From an uncultured Clostridia bacterium (GTDB lineage: Bacteria; Bacillota; Clostridia; UBA1381), in assembly GCA_959602045.1 (NCBI GenBank), contig CAUGRT010000013.1, positions 1-59,177 on the forward strand: a DNA stretch of 59,177 nucleotides, given 5' to 3'. Below the pieces are notes generated by a model. The model ran no database searches. It had not been told where the DNA came from and worked only from the letters and a program-made list of their open reading frames with translations. This document shows, piece after piece, positions 1 through 7,908 of this stretch; the first letter of the stretch is position 1; every line of letters starts with the position of its first letter. The position numbers and the translations under genes were made by a program.

Positions 1-42
1 GAAGAGGAGCGTGCAATCCAAGTATTAAATAAATTCGTGTAA
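1..42 (+). CDS. 3' end of an unidentified gene
   Basis: Thirteen codons (ending AIQVLNKFV) run from the left edge to a TAA stop, in the only frame that gives a continuous tail before the terminator hairpin at 71-98. The fragment is too short to assign a family. It is called a gene end because it is followed at a normal distance by a hairpin and then by a tRNA on the other strand. Confidence 0.45.
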   Translation, partial: EEERAIQVLNKFV

Positions 43-70
43 AAAACGTGTATAGAAAAATATAAAGTAA

Positions 71-98
71 AAACATCCGCATAGATATGCGGATGTTT
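71..98. terminator. Hairpin terminator between the left-edge gene and tRNA-Leu
   Basis: AAACATCCGCATA pairs perfectly with TATGCGGATGTTT around a 2-base centre. It lies between the end of a rightward gene and the 3' end of a leftward tRNA, so it can serve transcription from both sides. The T run beyond the stem is short. Confidence 0.6.
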
Positions 99-106
99 CG
101 GGGGTA

Positions 107-190
107 TGGTGCACCTGAAAGGACTTGAACCTTCACGTCGGGGACACTAGATCCTAAGTCTAGCGCGTCTGCCAATTCCGCCACAGGTGC
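107..190 (-). tRNA. tRNA-Leu (anticodon TAG)
   Basis: On the minus strand the acceptor stem GCACCTG/CAGGTGC closes a type II tRNA with a long variable arm. The anticodon loop CTTAGGA sits in the stem CTAGA/TCTAG and gives anticodon TAG. The 3' CCA is encoded (107-109). The T-arm GGTTCAAGTCC is canonical. Confidence 0.95.
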
Positions 191-319
191 AAACAACATA
201 TATTATTATAACATGTTATTTCTGAAATGTCAAGCTTTTTTTGGAAATAAATTTACTTTCTTAACCAATCCAACTAAATTTACTTCAAATCTTCGCAGTA
301 TTTGCCTGTACAAATAAAA

Positions 320-353
320 CAGCTCCTATCCCATGTGCTTCTGATAGGAGCTG
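320..353 (-). terminator. Terminator of the flavodoxin operon
   Basis: CAGCTCCTATC at 320-330 pairs with GATAGGAGCTG at 343-353. Read leftward, the stem is followed by GTTTTATTTG. It lies 16 bases past the flavodoxin stop codon and closes the flavodoxin/DUF3793/DUF2325 unit. Confidence 0.75.
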
Positions 354-368
354 CTTATTCATAGGGGG

Positions 369-797
369 TTATATGCTTGCTGCGGCTTTTCCAAGTGCGG
401 CGCACTGTTCGCACGCATCTCCATCGGGTGCGTCATTTGCGATGACACTATCTGCAACCAGCTTTCCGCCGGCAGCAGAAACTCTTTCCTCCCAGTTGCG
501 CATCCATTCGCCGTCGCCCCAGCCGTAGGAACCGAACAGACCGACGTTTTTGCCGCTTAGACTTCCCTCAAGCTCAGTAAAGAAAGGCTCAAATTCGCTT
601 TCCTCCAAAACCTCGGCACCCATAGCCGGGCAGCCTAAAAGTAAATTGTCATAGCCGGCAGCCTCATCGGCTGAAATATCTGCAACCGAAAATAATTGTG
701 CATCCGGATTCACGCTTTGTGCGCCCTCCAATACTGCTTGTGCCATTGCTTCTGTATTTCCGGTACCACTCCAATAAATAATTGCTGTTTTGCCCAT
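369..797 (-). CDS. Flavodoxin
   Basis: A 142-residue FMN-binding electron carrier, normal length for a short-chain flavodoxin. The N-terminal strand plus phosphate loop reads IIYWSGTGNTEAMA, the 50s loop follows LLLGCPAMGAEVLEE, and the FMN loop is GSYGWGDGEWM. An in-frame codon 30 bases upstream exists, but GAGGAGG stands just before the ATG at 797, so that start is used. It ends the leftward run DUF2325-DUF3793-flavodoxin, and the palindromes in front of that run look like metalloregulator operators. Flavodoxin replacing ferredoxin under iron limitation is established for many bacteria; its role here is inferred from that and from the operators. Confidence 0.93.
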   Translation of the reverse strand: MGKTAIIYWSGTGNTEAMAQAVLEGAQSVNPDAQLFSVADISADEAAGYDNLLLGCPAMGAEVLEESEFEPFFTELEGSLSGKNVGLFGSYGWGDGEWMRNWEERVSAAGGKLVADSVIANDAPDGDACEQCAALGKAAASI

Positions 798-841
798 TGT
801 TTTGTCCTCCTCAAATAATTTATACAATACCGCTTATGCGG

Positions 842-1411
842 TTATGCTATACAAAATAATTGCTCCAGGGTTTTCCCTGAATTGATACGATTGAGTATTG
901 CCTTACGGCATTTTTTATAACGCTGAAAAAGCTGCTCCGCTTGCTCTGCATTGGCATAAACTTTCCATTCTCCCGTCATCAGACATCCTTTGTCTTTGTG
1001 ATGGATAAAGCAGTAAATGTCATGAATCGGATACCCCAGAAAAGCGCCGATTTCATGCGGAAATTCACTGCTCCCGATATGCTGGTCGCGGATTCTGCTT
1101 TTTAATATCCCGATATAATCCTTCAAATCAAACTGTTGAGGATACCCACATTCGACCAGAAAACGATGAATCGAATCGGTAGTCAGATACTCCTCTAATT
1201 TCTTTCTCCGATATACCATCACTAAAATGCGCTCGCGGCATTCGCAAAGAATATCAAAATAAATTCCCTGCCCGTTCAGCCGGGTGTTCAGCTGCTGAAT
1301 GACCTCACGGAAGTTCGGATTTTCCGCACGACTGCAAGAAACAATATTGGCGGGCTTGATCCCTGCAAGCGCAGGCCCGCAATGATACGCTAAAAGGCTC
1401 TCTATCGGCAT
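842..1411 (-). CDS. DUF3793 family protein
   Basis: A 189-residue soluble protein that I recognise as DUF3793, a family of unknown biochemical function common in gut Clostridia, often next to flavodoxin or ferrous-iron transport genes. Visible features are conserved cysteines (CRERI, VECGYP, YCFIHHKDKGC), the block EFPHEIGAFLGYP and a basic C-terminal helix (RYKKCRKAI). AAAGGAGG precedes the ATG at 1411. It lies 45 bases upstream of the flavodoxin start and is probably co-transcribed with it. A GTTAG-N6-CTAAC palindrome stands in its own upstream gap, so it may also have separate control. No reaction can be assigned. Confidence 0.85.
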   Translation of the reverse strand: MPIESLLAYHCGPALAGIKPANIVSCSRAENPNFREVIQQLNTRLNGQGIYFDILCECRERILVMVYRRKKLEEYLTTDSIHRFLVECGYPQQFDLKDYIGILKSRIRDQHIGSSEFPHEIGAFLGYPIHDIYCFIHHKDKGCLMTGEWKVYANAEQAEQLFQRYKKCRKAILNRINSGKTLEQLFCIA

Positions 1412-1454
1412 AAAATCCTCCTTTCCATGAAACCATCATTGTACAAAATTCGAA

Positions 1455-1470
1455 GTTAGAATAAACTAAC
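1455..1470. promoter_or_regulatory. GTTAG-N6-CTAAC palindrome upstream of DUF3793 gene
   Basis: GTTAG AATAAA CTAAC, with the same half sites and 6-base spacing as the two palindromes at 1811-1826 and 1846-1861. It lies between the DUF2325 and DUF3793 genes. A TACAAT hexamer closer to the DUF3793 start could be a -10 box. It is read as a binding site for the same regulator. Confidence 0.6.
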
Positions 1471-1497
1471 CAATAAGTAAATTAAAACGGTGTTTAC

Positions 1498-1788
1498 TTA
1501 GATTGCCTGACCGAAATATTCCATCAGCGTTTCATTCAGCGCACAGGCACTGGAAGAATTGCAGTGCTTGATGACAGCGCCGGTTTTTTCAGCTTGCTCA
1601 GAAGCAATATTGACCATCTTATGTGCGACTGTTTTGGTGAAAACAATCAGCATATCCGGACTTCCGATCTGATTTCTGAAGTTTGCCGGAAATTGCGTAA
1701 ACACCTTACATTTACATCCGTATTTTTTACAAATATCCTTATATCGGCAGTGCATCCTGTCGTGACCGCCTACGATTACAATACTCAT
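1498..1788 (-). CDS. DUF2325 family protein
   Basis: A 96-residue protein beginning MSIVIVGGHDRMHCRYKDIC, the hallmark of DUF2325: a small Rossmann-like fold with a GGHD/C motif and a second conserved block HCNSSSACALNETL. Its function is unknown. The start at 1788 is preferred to the ATG two codons upstream because GAGGG sits six bases before it. It is the first gene of the leftward unit with DUF3793 and flavodoxin, and the promoter at 1869-1897 with overlapping palindromes lies directly upstream. The cysteine-rich surface and the operators suggest a metal or redox link, which is inference. Confidence 0.87.
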   Translation of the reverse strand: MSIVIVGGHDRMHCRYKDICKKYGCKCKVFTQFPANFRNQIGSPDMLIVFTKTVAHKMVNIASEQAEKTGAVIKHCNSSSACALNETLMEYFGQAI

Positions 1789-1806
1789 ATGCATCCCTCT
1801 GATTTT

Positions 1807-1830
1807 TTTGGTTAGAATAGTCTAACCAAA
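1807..1830. promoter_or_regulatory. Operator-like palindrome 1 before the flavodoxin operon
   Basis: TTTGGTTAGA and TCTAACCAAA are perfect 10-base arms around ATAG. The core GTTAG-N6-CTAAC is shared with two other sites nearby. It resembles the general shape of DtxR/IdeR/MntR-family boxes (TTAG...CTAA). It lies in the leader, between the promoter and the ribosome-binding site of the DUF2325 gene. Confidence 0.7.
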
Positions 1831-1839
1831 ATGAATAAA

Positions 1840-1867
1840 AATACGGTTAGGAATCTCTAACCGTATT
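1840..1867. promoter_or_regulatory. Operator-like palindrome 2 overlapping the transcription start
   Basis: AATACGGTTAG and CTAACCGTATT are perfect 11-base arms around GAATCT. The site begins one base downstream of the -10 box at 1869-1874, so it covers the expected transcription start. That is the position of a classical repressor operator. Confidence 0.72.
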
Positions 1868-1868
1868 C

Positions 1869-1897
1869 AGAATATCATAAACTCAGCGATTTGTCAA
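1869..1897 (-). promoter_or_regulatory. Promoter of the DUF2325-DUF3793-flavodoxin operon
   Basis: On the minus strand TTGACA (1892-1897), a 17-base spacer and TATTCT (1869-1874). Transcription would start inside the palindrome at 1840-1867. Confidence 0.75.
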
Positions 1898-2013
1898 TAG
1901 ATTTTAGAAAAAAATTTCAAAATGCAGAAGAAAAAAATCCGGTCTTTGTATTTTTTGTCCGTTTTTGCGGTAAAATATTGTTTAATTTTTCACAAAAAAA
2001 CCATGAATTTAAC

Positions 2014-2042
2014 TGGACAAAAGTCCCTTTTTGGTATATAAT
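2014..2042 (+). promoter_or_regulatory. Promoter of the pyr genes
   Basis: TGGACA (2014-2019), 17-base spacer, TATAAT (2037-2042). The leader to the pyrR start is only about 40 bases, so there is no room for a PyrR-type antiterminator/terminator pair here. Confidence 0.75.
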
Positions 2043-2089
2043 AATGAATGTATAAAATGTTTGTTTTGCAAAAACAGGGAGGAATGGGT

Positions 2090-2641
2090 ATGACCTTTAA
2101 GGAAAAAGCAGTGCTGATGGATCGGGCTGCTGCAGAACGTGCCGTGAACAGAATGGCGTATGAGATTATTGAAAAAAATTACGGGCCGCATGATCTGGTA
2201 TTTATCGGAATCCAGAAAAAGGGCGTTTATCTTGCGAAAGCGATTATTGAACGGATTAAGGAAACCGAGGGGATTGAGCCGCCTCTGGGAACATTGGATA
2301 TTACTTTTTATCGCGATGATTTAAAGCGTATGCAGGAATATCCTGTGGTTATGGGAAATGATATTGCATTTCCGGTTGAAGATAAGAAAATCATTCTTGT
2401 GGATGACGTACTGTTTTCGGGACGGACGGCGCGCGCGGCAATTGAGGAACTGTTCGACATGGGCAGACCGGAATTGATTCAGTTGGCAGTGCTGGTGGAT
2501 CGCGGCAATCGCGAGCTTCCGATTCGGGCAGATTATGTGGGACGTGATGTTCCGACGAGTAAGGATGAATATATTGACGTACAGGTATCTGAGGATGGAT
2601 TGATCGAACGGGTATCAATAGCTGAAATGGAGGAAAACTAA
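2090..2641 (+). CDS. pyrR: Bifunctional pyr operon regulator / uracil phosphoribosyltransferase PyrR
   Basis: A 183-residue phosphoribosyltransferase-fold protein. In Firmicutes PyrR binds UMP-charged attenuator RNA in pyr mRNAs and also makes UMP from uracil and PRPP. The PRPP loop is IILVDDVLFSGRTARAA; the PyrR-typical N-terminus (LMDRAAAERAVNRMAYEIIEKN) and the THDITFYRDDL-like block (LGTLDITFYRDDL) are present. The start at 2090 is chosen because GGGAGG lies seven bases upstream; earlier in-frame codons have no ribosome-binding site. pyrB follows after 3 bases, so the two are co-transcribed. No PyrR-binding stem-loop is visible in the short leader, so its RNA target may lie elsewhere in the genome. 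Confidence 0.95.
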   Translation: MTFKEKAVLMDRAAAERAVNRMAYEIIEKNYGPHDLVFIGIQKKGVYLAKAIIERIKETEGIEPPLGTLDITFYRDDLKRMQEYPVVMGNDIAFPVEDKKIILVDDVLFSGRTARAAIEELFDMGRPELIQLAVLVDRGNRELPIRADYVGRDVPTSKDEYIDVQVSEDGLIERVSIAEMEEN

Positions 2642-2644
2642 CGT

Positions 2645-3562
2645 ATGAAGCAGGATTTACTGGGCTTAAAGGATTTGAGTGCAGAGGAGATTCAAAACAT
2701 TCTGGAAACCGCAAAAACCATGAAAGCGGTTTTGAAAAGCCCTATGAAAAAGACGCCGCATTTGCAGGGAAAAACGGTTGTCAACTTATTTTATGAAAAC
2801 AGTACACGGACGCGGACATCTTTTGAGTTGGCGGCAAAATACATGAGCGCCAATGCGGCAAATATCACCGCCTCCGGATCCTCGGTTGCCAAGGGTGAAA
2901 CGCTGATTGACACCGCTAATACGATTAATGCGATGGGTACGGATATTTTGGTAATGCGCCATAATATGAGCGGTGCGCCGAATGTGATTGCGCCGTTGGT
3001 AGACGCGTCAGTGGTTAATGCCGGCGATGGAATGCATGAGCATCCCACACAGGCTTTACTGGACTTGTTTACCATGCAGGAGAAAAAGGGGAGAATCGAG
3101 GGATTGAAAGTTGCTATTATCGGCGACATTACGCATAGCCGCGTTGTCCGCAGTAATATTTACGGCTTGCAGAAGCTGGGTGCGGAGGTTACGGTCGGCG
3201 GCCCTTCTACCTTAGTACCCCAGGGATTTGAGCAGATGGGCGTTAAGGTGTTTACAACCGTGCATGAAGCGATTGTGGACACGGATGTTGTCATGGGCTT
3301 GCGGATTCAGTTGGAGCGCCAGAAAAAAGGCTTGTTCCCAAGTGTTCGGGAATATCATCGGTTTTTCGGAATTGATGAAACCCGTCTGAAATTTGCGAAG
3401 CCGGACGCATTGCTGATGCATCCGGGTCCGGTCAATCGGGGCGTGGAGTTCTCATCCGCAGTCATTGATGGGCCGCAAAGCGTTATCAATGAACAGGTAA
3501 CGAATGGCGTTGCCGTCAGAATGGCGGTTATGTATTTGCTTTCACGCGGAGGTTTCAGATAA
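2645..3562 (+). CDS. pyrB: Aspartate carbamoyltransferase, catalytic chain
   Basis: A 305-residue enzyme that joins carbamoyl phosphate and aspartate, the first committed step of pyrimidine synthesis. The carbamoyl-phosphate motif STRTRTSFELAAK is at about residue 55, the HPTQALLDLFTM block is intact, and the C-terminal LMHPGPVNRGVE motif is typical of the stand-alone Bacillus-type enzyme. No pyrI regulatory-chain gene follows, which fits that type. The start is set by GGAGG in the end of pyrR. Confidence 0.96.
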   Translation: MKQDLLGLKDLSAEEIQNILETAKTMKAVLKSPMKKTPHLQGKTVVNLFYENSTRTRTSFELAAKYMSANAANITASGSSVAKGETLIDTANTINAMGTDILVMRHNMSGAPNVIAPLVDASVVNAGDGMHEHPTQALLDLFTMQEKKGRIEGLKVAIIGDITHSRVVRSNIYGLQKLGAEVTVGGPSTLVPQGFEQMGVKVFTTVHEAIVDTDVVMGLRIQLERQKKGLFPSVREYHRFFGIDETRLKFAKPDALLMHPGPVNRGVEFSSAVIDGPQSVINEQVTNGVAVRMAVMYLLSRGGFR

Positions 3563-3620
3563 ATTTTCAGGAAGCAAACAGACTGTAACAATAACTTGAA
3601 CGAAAGGATCTATCGGAATT

Positions 3621-4913
3621 ATGAAAATTCTTATCAAAAACGGTCATGTAATTGATCCTGCCAATGGCAGAAACGGCATTATGGATGTTTTTATAGACAA
3701 GGGAATCATCAGCGAGGTGGGGCATGATCTCGAACTGGATGGTTTGGAAATGGAGATTATCGACGCGGCAGGCAAGGTTGTTGTGCCGGGATTGGTGGAT
3801 ATGCATTGCCATTTGCGTGAGCCGGGATTTGAATACAAGGAAGATATTGAAAGCGGAACCCGTTCCGCGGTTGCCGGGGGAATCACCTCGGTGGCTTGTA
3901 TGCCCAATACGAAGCCGGTGACGGATAATGCCGGAATCATTACCTATATTAAGGCACGCGCGAAAGAAGCCGGATATGCGAATGTGTACCCGATCGGCGC
4001 GGTTTCAAAGGGTTTAGAGGGAAAGGAGCTTGCGGAAATCGGCGAGATGAAATTTGCCGGTGCGGTTGCTCTTTCCGATGACGGCAGACCGGTAACAGAG
4101 AGCGGATTAATGCGCCGCGCGATGGAATATGCGAAGATGTTTGACTTAAAGGTGATTTCGCACTGCGAGGATATTAGCTTAGCGGATGACGGTTATATGA
4201 ATGAGGGCGCGGTTGCGTCCGAAATGGGTTTGCGCGGAATCTCCCGTGCGGCGGAAGAAGTCATGGTGGCGAGAGATATTATCATTGCTGAAGCCATTGA
4301 TGCGCCGGTGCATATTGCGCATGTTTCCACGCGCGGCAGCGTTGAATTGGTACGCCAGGCAAAAAAGCGCGGCGTGGCGGTAACCTGTGAAACTTGTCCA
4401 CATTATTTCTCGCTGACCGATAAGGCTTGCGAGGGCTTTAATACCAATGCGAAAATGAATCCGCCGCTGCGGACGGATGATGATGTAGCGGCGATTAAGG
4501 AAGGCTTAAAAGACGGAACGATTGATTGTATCGTAACGGATCATGCACCGCATCATATTGATGAAAAGAATTGCGAGTTTGGGTATGCATTGAATGGTAT
4601 TGTCGGATTTGAAACCTCCTTAGGATTGGGAATCCGCTATTTGGTGAATGAAGGTGTTTTGACATTGGAGGAGCTGATTCGGAAAATGTCGCTGAATCCG
4701 TCCAAGATTCTGGGAATCTCAAAGGGAACGCTCGGTGAGGGAAAAGCAGCAGACGTTACGATTTTTGATCCCGAAAAAGAGTGGACGGTGGATATTTCAA
4801 AGCTTCAATCCAAGAGTAAAAACTCGCCGTATGACGGATTTATGCTCTACGGAAAGCCGGAATATGTGATTGTCGGCGGAAATCTCGTGGTGAATCAGGG
4901 AGTAATTTTATGA
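3621..4913 (+). CDS. pyrC: Dihydroorotase
   Basis: A 430-residue amidohydrolase that cyclises carbamoyl-aspartate to dihydroorotate. The metal motif DMHCHLREPGFEYKEDI is at about residue 60, followed by ETCPHYFSLTD, the substrate block NAKMNPPLRTDDD and the catalytic TDHAPHH. This is the long (type I) PyrC of Firmicutes. It is 58 bases after pyrB and its last four bases overlap the start of the antiporter gene (ATGA), so the antiporter is translationally coupled to it. Confidence 0.95.
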   Translation: MKILIKNGHVIDPANGRNGIMDVFIDKGIISEVGHDLELDGLEMEIIDAAGKVVVPGLVDMHCHLREPGFEYKEDIESGTRSAVAGGITSVACMPNTKPVTDNAGIITYIKARAKEAGYANVYPIGAVSKGLEGKELAEIGEMKFAGAVALSDDGRPVTESGLMRRAMEYAKMFDLKVISHCEDISLADDGYMNEGAVASEMGLRGISRAAEEVMVARDIIIAEAIDAPVHIAHVSTRGSVELVRQAKKRGVAVTCETCPHYFSLTDKACEGFNTNAKMNPPLRTDDDVAAIKEGLKDGTIDCIVTDHAPHHIDEKNCEFGYALNGIVGFETSLGLGIRYLVNEGVLTLEELIRKMSLNPSKILGISKGTLGEGKAADVTIFDPEKEWTVDISKLQSKSKNSPYDGFMLYGKPEYVIVGGNLVVNQGVIL

Positions 4914-6511
4914 TGTCTGTTGCGTTATTGCTCGGTGGTGTGATTATTGTTGCCAGTATTTTGTGCAATAAGCTGACGGATAAATTCGGCGTTCCGGCGT
5001 TGATTGCCTTTATTGGTTTGGGGATGTTGTTTGGGACGGATGGATTATTTAAGATTCCGTTTGAGAATTATGCATTTGCTGAGGATATTTGCGTTACGGC
5101 ATTAATTTTTATTATGTTTTACGGCGGTTTCGGTACGAAATGGAGTGCGGCAAGACCGGTGGCGGTGAAATCGGTCTTGCTTTCCTCAGTCGGCGTACTG
5201 CTGACCGCGGTGCTTACCGGCTTGTTCTGCCATTACGCGTTTGGTCTGGAGATGTTTGAGGGAATGTTAATCGGAGCGGTGCTGTCCTCAACGGACGCTG
5301 CTTCGGTATTCTCGGTATTAAAGAAGAATAAGCTGTCGTTGAAATACAATACCGACTCCATGCTGGAGCTGGAAAGTGGATCGAACGACCCCTGCTCTTA
5401 TATGCTGACCTTGTTGATTATTGAATTTATGAGCAAGGATATTTCGACGGGATATGTTGTGCTGATGGTTTTCAGAGAGATTTTTGTCGGGATTTTACTG
5501 GGGGTTGCCATTGCGATGGGAACTGGATGGTTTTTAAAGAAGTTTAAGTTTGAATCAGACGGTTTTGATTCTGTGTTTATGATTGCGGTGGCGCTGATCG
5601 GATATGCATTGCCCACAACTCTGGGCGGAAACGGTTTTTTGAGTGTATACATAGTCGGGATTCTTTTGGGGAATACCAAAATCAGTCATAAAAAAAGCAT
5701 GGTGCATTTCTTTGACGGTCTGACGGAATTAATGCAGATTATCATATTTTTTCTGTTGGGACTTTTGGCGACGCCGTCTTGTATTCCGGAGACGATTGTG
5801 TTGTCAGTAGCGGTTTTTTTATTCTTGTTAATCATAGCAAGACCGTTTTCTATCGCTGTTTTGCTGCTGCCGTTTCGGGCAAAGTTGAATCAGATTGCGG
5901 TTGTTTCGTGGGCAGGACTGCGCGGAGCGGCGTCTATCGTGTTTGCGATTATGGTGACAATCGGCGACGTTTATACGAAAAATGATGTTTTCCATGTGAC
6001 GCTGACGGTGGTATTGTTATCCATTGCTCTGCAAGGCACGCTGTTGCCTTATGTTGCCAAAAAGCTGAATATGATCGACAGCTGCGGTGACATTATGAAA
6101 ACGTTCAGTGATTATTCCGATGATGAGGATATTCAGTTTATCAAGCTGGAAATTGATTCTGGGCATAAGTGGATTGGGAAAAGTGTGAAAGAAATTTCGC
6201 TGATCCCGGGAATGTTGCTGGTTTTGGTAAGACGGGGGAGGACTGCGATTTTACCGAATGGCGATACGGTTTTTGAGGAAGGCGATGTGGCGGTGCTTTC
6301 CGCAACAGGCTATCACGACCGCGGCGACAGTATCACGATGCGCGAAATTGAGATTACCTCTAAGCATAAGTGGAATAATAAAGCGGTTTCGGAGTTGAAT
6401 CTGAATGAAAATACGTTGCTTTTGATGATTCGGCGAGGAAATGGCACGGTCATTCCGCGTGGGGACACAGTGATACAGAATAAGGATGTCGTTATCACCG
6501 GACAACTCTAA
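4910..6511 (+). CDS. K+/H+ (Na+/H+) antiporter, CPA1/NhaP type with TrkA-C domains
   Basis: A 533-residue membrane protein. About twelve hydrophobic segments make up residues 1-390, with the CPA1-like block LIGAVLSSTDAASVFSVLKK (conserved acidic pair) and WAGLRGAASIVFAI. The cytoplasmic tail has two TrkA-C-like RCK repeats (from about residues 405 and 480; TAILPNGDTVFEEGDVAVL and TVIPRGDTVIQNKDVV) that usually bind nucleotides or cations. The architecture matches NhaP2/CvrA-type K+/H+ antiporters. It starts inside the pyrC stop codon. Its place in a pyrimidine operon is unusual and has no obvious biochemical reason. Ion specificity cannot be read from the sequence. Confidence 0.88.
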   Translation: MMSVALLLGGVIIVASILCNKLTDKFGVPALIAFIGLGMLFGTDGLFKIPFENYAFAEDICVTALIFIMFYGGFGTKWSAARPVAVKSVLLSSVGVLLTAVLTGLFCHYAFGLEMFEGMLIGAVLSSTDAASVFSVLKKNKLSLKYNTDSMLELESGSNDPCSYMLTLLIIEFMSKDISTGYVVLMVFREIFVGILLGVAIAMGTGWFLKKFKFESDGFDSVFMIAVALIGYALPTTLGGNGFLSVYIVGILLGNTKISHKKSMVHFFDGLTELMQIIIFFLLGLLATPSCIPETIVLSVAVFLFLLIIARPFSIAVLLLPFRAKLNQIAVVSWAGLRGAASIVFAIMVTIGDVYTKNDVFHVTLTVVLLSIALQGTLLPYVAKKLNMIDSCGDIMKTFSDYSDDEDIQFIKLEIDSGHKWIGKSVKEISLIPGMLLVLVRRGRTAILPNGDTVFEEGDVAVLSATGYHDRGDSITMREIEITSKHKWNNKAVSELNLNENTLLLMIRRGNGTVIPRGDTVIQNKDVVITGQL

Positions 6512-6548
6512 AACGGAAAATAAACGGCACATCTTGCCTCTTGTTTTT

Positions 6549-6592
6549 ACGGAAAATAGTGGTGTTCACATAAAAGGAAAACCACTCTCCGT
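6549..6592. other. Imperfect hairpin downstream of the antiporter gene
   Basis: ACGGA...AGTGGT pairs with ACCACT.TCCGT around an internal bulge and an AT-rich loop. It has no T tract, so it is not a clear terminator. It abuts the long inverted repeat at 6594-6682. Confidence 0.45.
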
Positions 6593-6593
6593 A

Positions 6594-6682
6594 GGATTTG
6601 CATCTGTTTTTATTGTAAGGAGGCGAGTCACGGCTGAAATTCGTGCTTTGAGCCGGAGTACAATAAAAACAGATGCAAATCC
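6594..6682. repeat. 24-bp perfect inverted repeat with structured 41-base loop
   Basis: The arms 6594-6617 and 6659-6682 are exact reverse complements over 24 bases (GGATTTGCATC... / ...GATGCAAATCC). The 41-base loop contains an inner 5-bp stem (CGGCT 6631-6635, AGCCG 6651-6655). No protein is encoded. It may be a miniature inverted-repeat element or a structured RNA in the antiporter-pyrF gap. Confidence 0.8.
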
Positions 6683-6778
6683 GGCAAACTATAGCAAAAT
6701 GTGATCCGGCAAACTCTAGCAAAATCGGATTTAAAAAATTATAGTAAAATAAGATCCGACAAATCACATCTAAATCCG
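6679..6778. repeat. 25-bp tandem repeat, about four degenerate copies
   Basis: Units start at 6679, 6704, 6729 and 6754. The first two are nearly identical (ATCCGGCAAACT then TAGCAAAAT); the third and fourth are diverged. The array begins inside the right arm of the 24-bp inverted repeat, so the two structures probably arose together. Confidence 0.75.
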
Positions 6779-6890
6779 GGTACACAACATTTCAGTCCCC
6801 GGATCAGCCAATCGTTAAACATAACAAAAAAATAATAAAAAACAACATAGAACGATGTCGCCCACTGATGGTGGCAGAATGGAGGATATT

Positions 6891-7805
6891 ATGTCAGTTG
6901 ATTTATTGGTACAAAAAATAAAGGAAAAGGGAAATCCATCCGTAGCCGGATTGGATCCGCAGATTTCGTATGTTCCGACTTATATTCGGGAAAAGGCATA
7001 TAAGGAATACGGAAAATCGCTTAAAGGCGCATGCGAGGCAATTTGGGAATATAACAAGGGCTTGATTGACGCGCTTTATGACGTTGTTCCGGCAGTTAAG
7101 CCGCAGAGCGCTTTTTATGAAATGTACGGTTTGTGCGGAGAAGAAGTGCTGCACAGAACCATCCAATATGCAAAGGAAAAGGGTTTATACATCATTCTGG
7201 ACGTTAAGCGGAATGACATTGGCTCAACCGCAGAGGCATATTCAAAGGCATATCTGGGAAAAACAGAGGTTGATGGAGAGTTGATTTCCGCATGTGATGT
7301 GGACAGCGTGACGGTGAATCCTTATTTGGGAACGGATGGAGTTGCGCCGTTTGTGGCGGATTGCAAGCAGTATGATAAGGCGATTTTTACCCTGGTAAAA
7401 ACCTCGAATCCGTCTTCGGGAGAATTGCAGGATTTGGATAATGACGGAAGACATATTTTTGAACGCGTTGCCGAAAAGGTGAATCAATGGAATGAGGACA
7501 CGATCGGCGCATCGGGCTATGGCGCAGTAGGCGCGGTTGTGGGGGCGACTTATCCGCAGCAGGCGGAAATCCTCAGAAAGCTTATGCCGAAATCCTATTT
7601 CCTTGTTCCGGGTTACGGCGCACAGGGCGGCGGCGCACAGGGGGTAAAACCTTGCTTTAACGAAGATGGCTTAGGCGCAATTGTAAATTCCTCACGCGGT
7701 ATTATTTGTGCGTATAAAAAGGGCGATTGGAAAGAAGAGCAATTTGCGGAAGCGGCAAGAGCGGAAGCACTGCGCATGAAAGACGATTTAAACAGCGTTT
7801 TATAA
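6891..7805 (+). CDS. pyrF: Orotidine 5'-phosphate decarboxylase
   Basis: A 304-residue long-form (type 2) OMP decarboxylase that makes UMP. Near the N-terminus is AGLDPQISYVPTYI, then the catalytic ILDVKRNDIGSTAEAYSKAY with the Asp-Lys pair, and VPGYGAQGGGAQGVKP with the phosphate-binding NSSRGIICAY near the end. GGAGG five bases before the ATG at 6891 sets the start, and a small CCAC-TGATG-GTGG hairpin stands just before it. A 379-base repeat-rich gap separates it from the antiporter gene, so it may have its own promoter. pyrK, pyrD and pyrE are not in this window. Confidence 0.96.
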   Translation: MSVDLLVQKIKEKGNPSVAGLDPQISYVPTYIREKAYKEYGKSLKGACEAIWEYNKGLIDALYDVVPAVKPQSAFYEMYGLCGEEVLHRTIQYAKEKGLYIILDVKRNDIGSTAEAYSKAYLGKTEVDGELISACDVDSVTVNPYLGTDGVAPFVADCKQYDKAIFTLVKTSNPSSGELQDLDNDGRHIFERVAEKVNQWNEDTIGASGYGAVGAVVGATYPQQAEILRKLMPKSYFLVPGYGAQGGGAQGVKPCFNEDGLGAIVNSSRGIICAYKKGDWKEEQFAEAARAEALRMKDDLNSVL

Positions 7806-7836
7806 TCAATCAAAATTCAATCAAACTTTAAAATAC

Positions 7837-7873
7837 AAAAAGCATCGCGTAATGGCTCTTTGGCGATGCTTTT
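7837..7873 (+). terminator. pyrF terminator
   Basis: AAAAGCATCGC (7838-7848) pairs with GCGATGCTTTT (7863-7873), followed by CGTTTCT. It lies about 30 bases past the pyrF stop codon. Confidence 0.85.
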
Positions 7874-7908
7874 CGTTTCTCCCGAAATTCATTTTCGGAA
7901 AATCCATT

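Noticed and set aside
1993..2089. PyrR-dependent attenuator in front of pyrR
   Set aside because: The promoter lies only about 50 bases before the pyrR start; there is no terminator/antiterminator pair or PyrR-binding loop in the leader.
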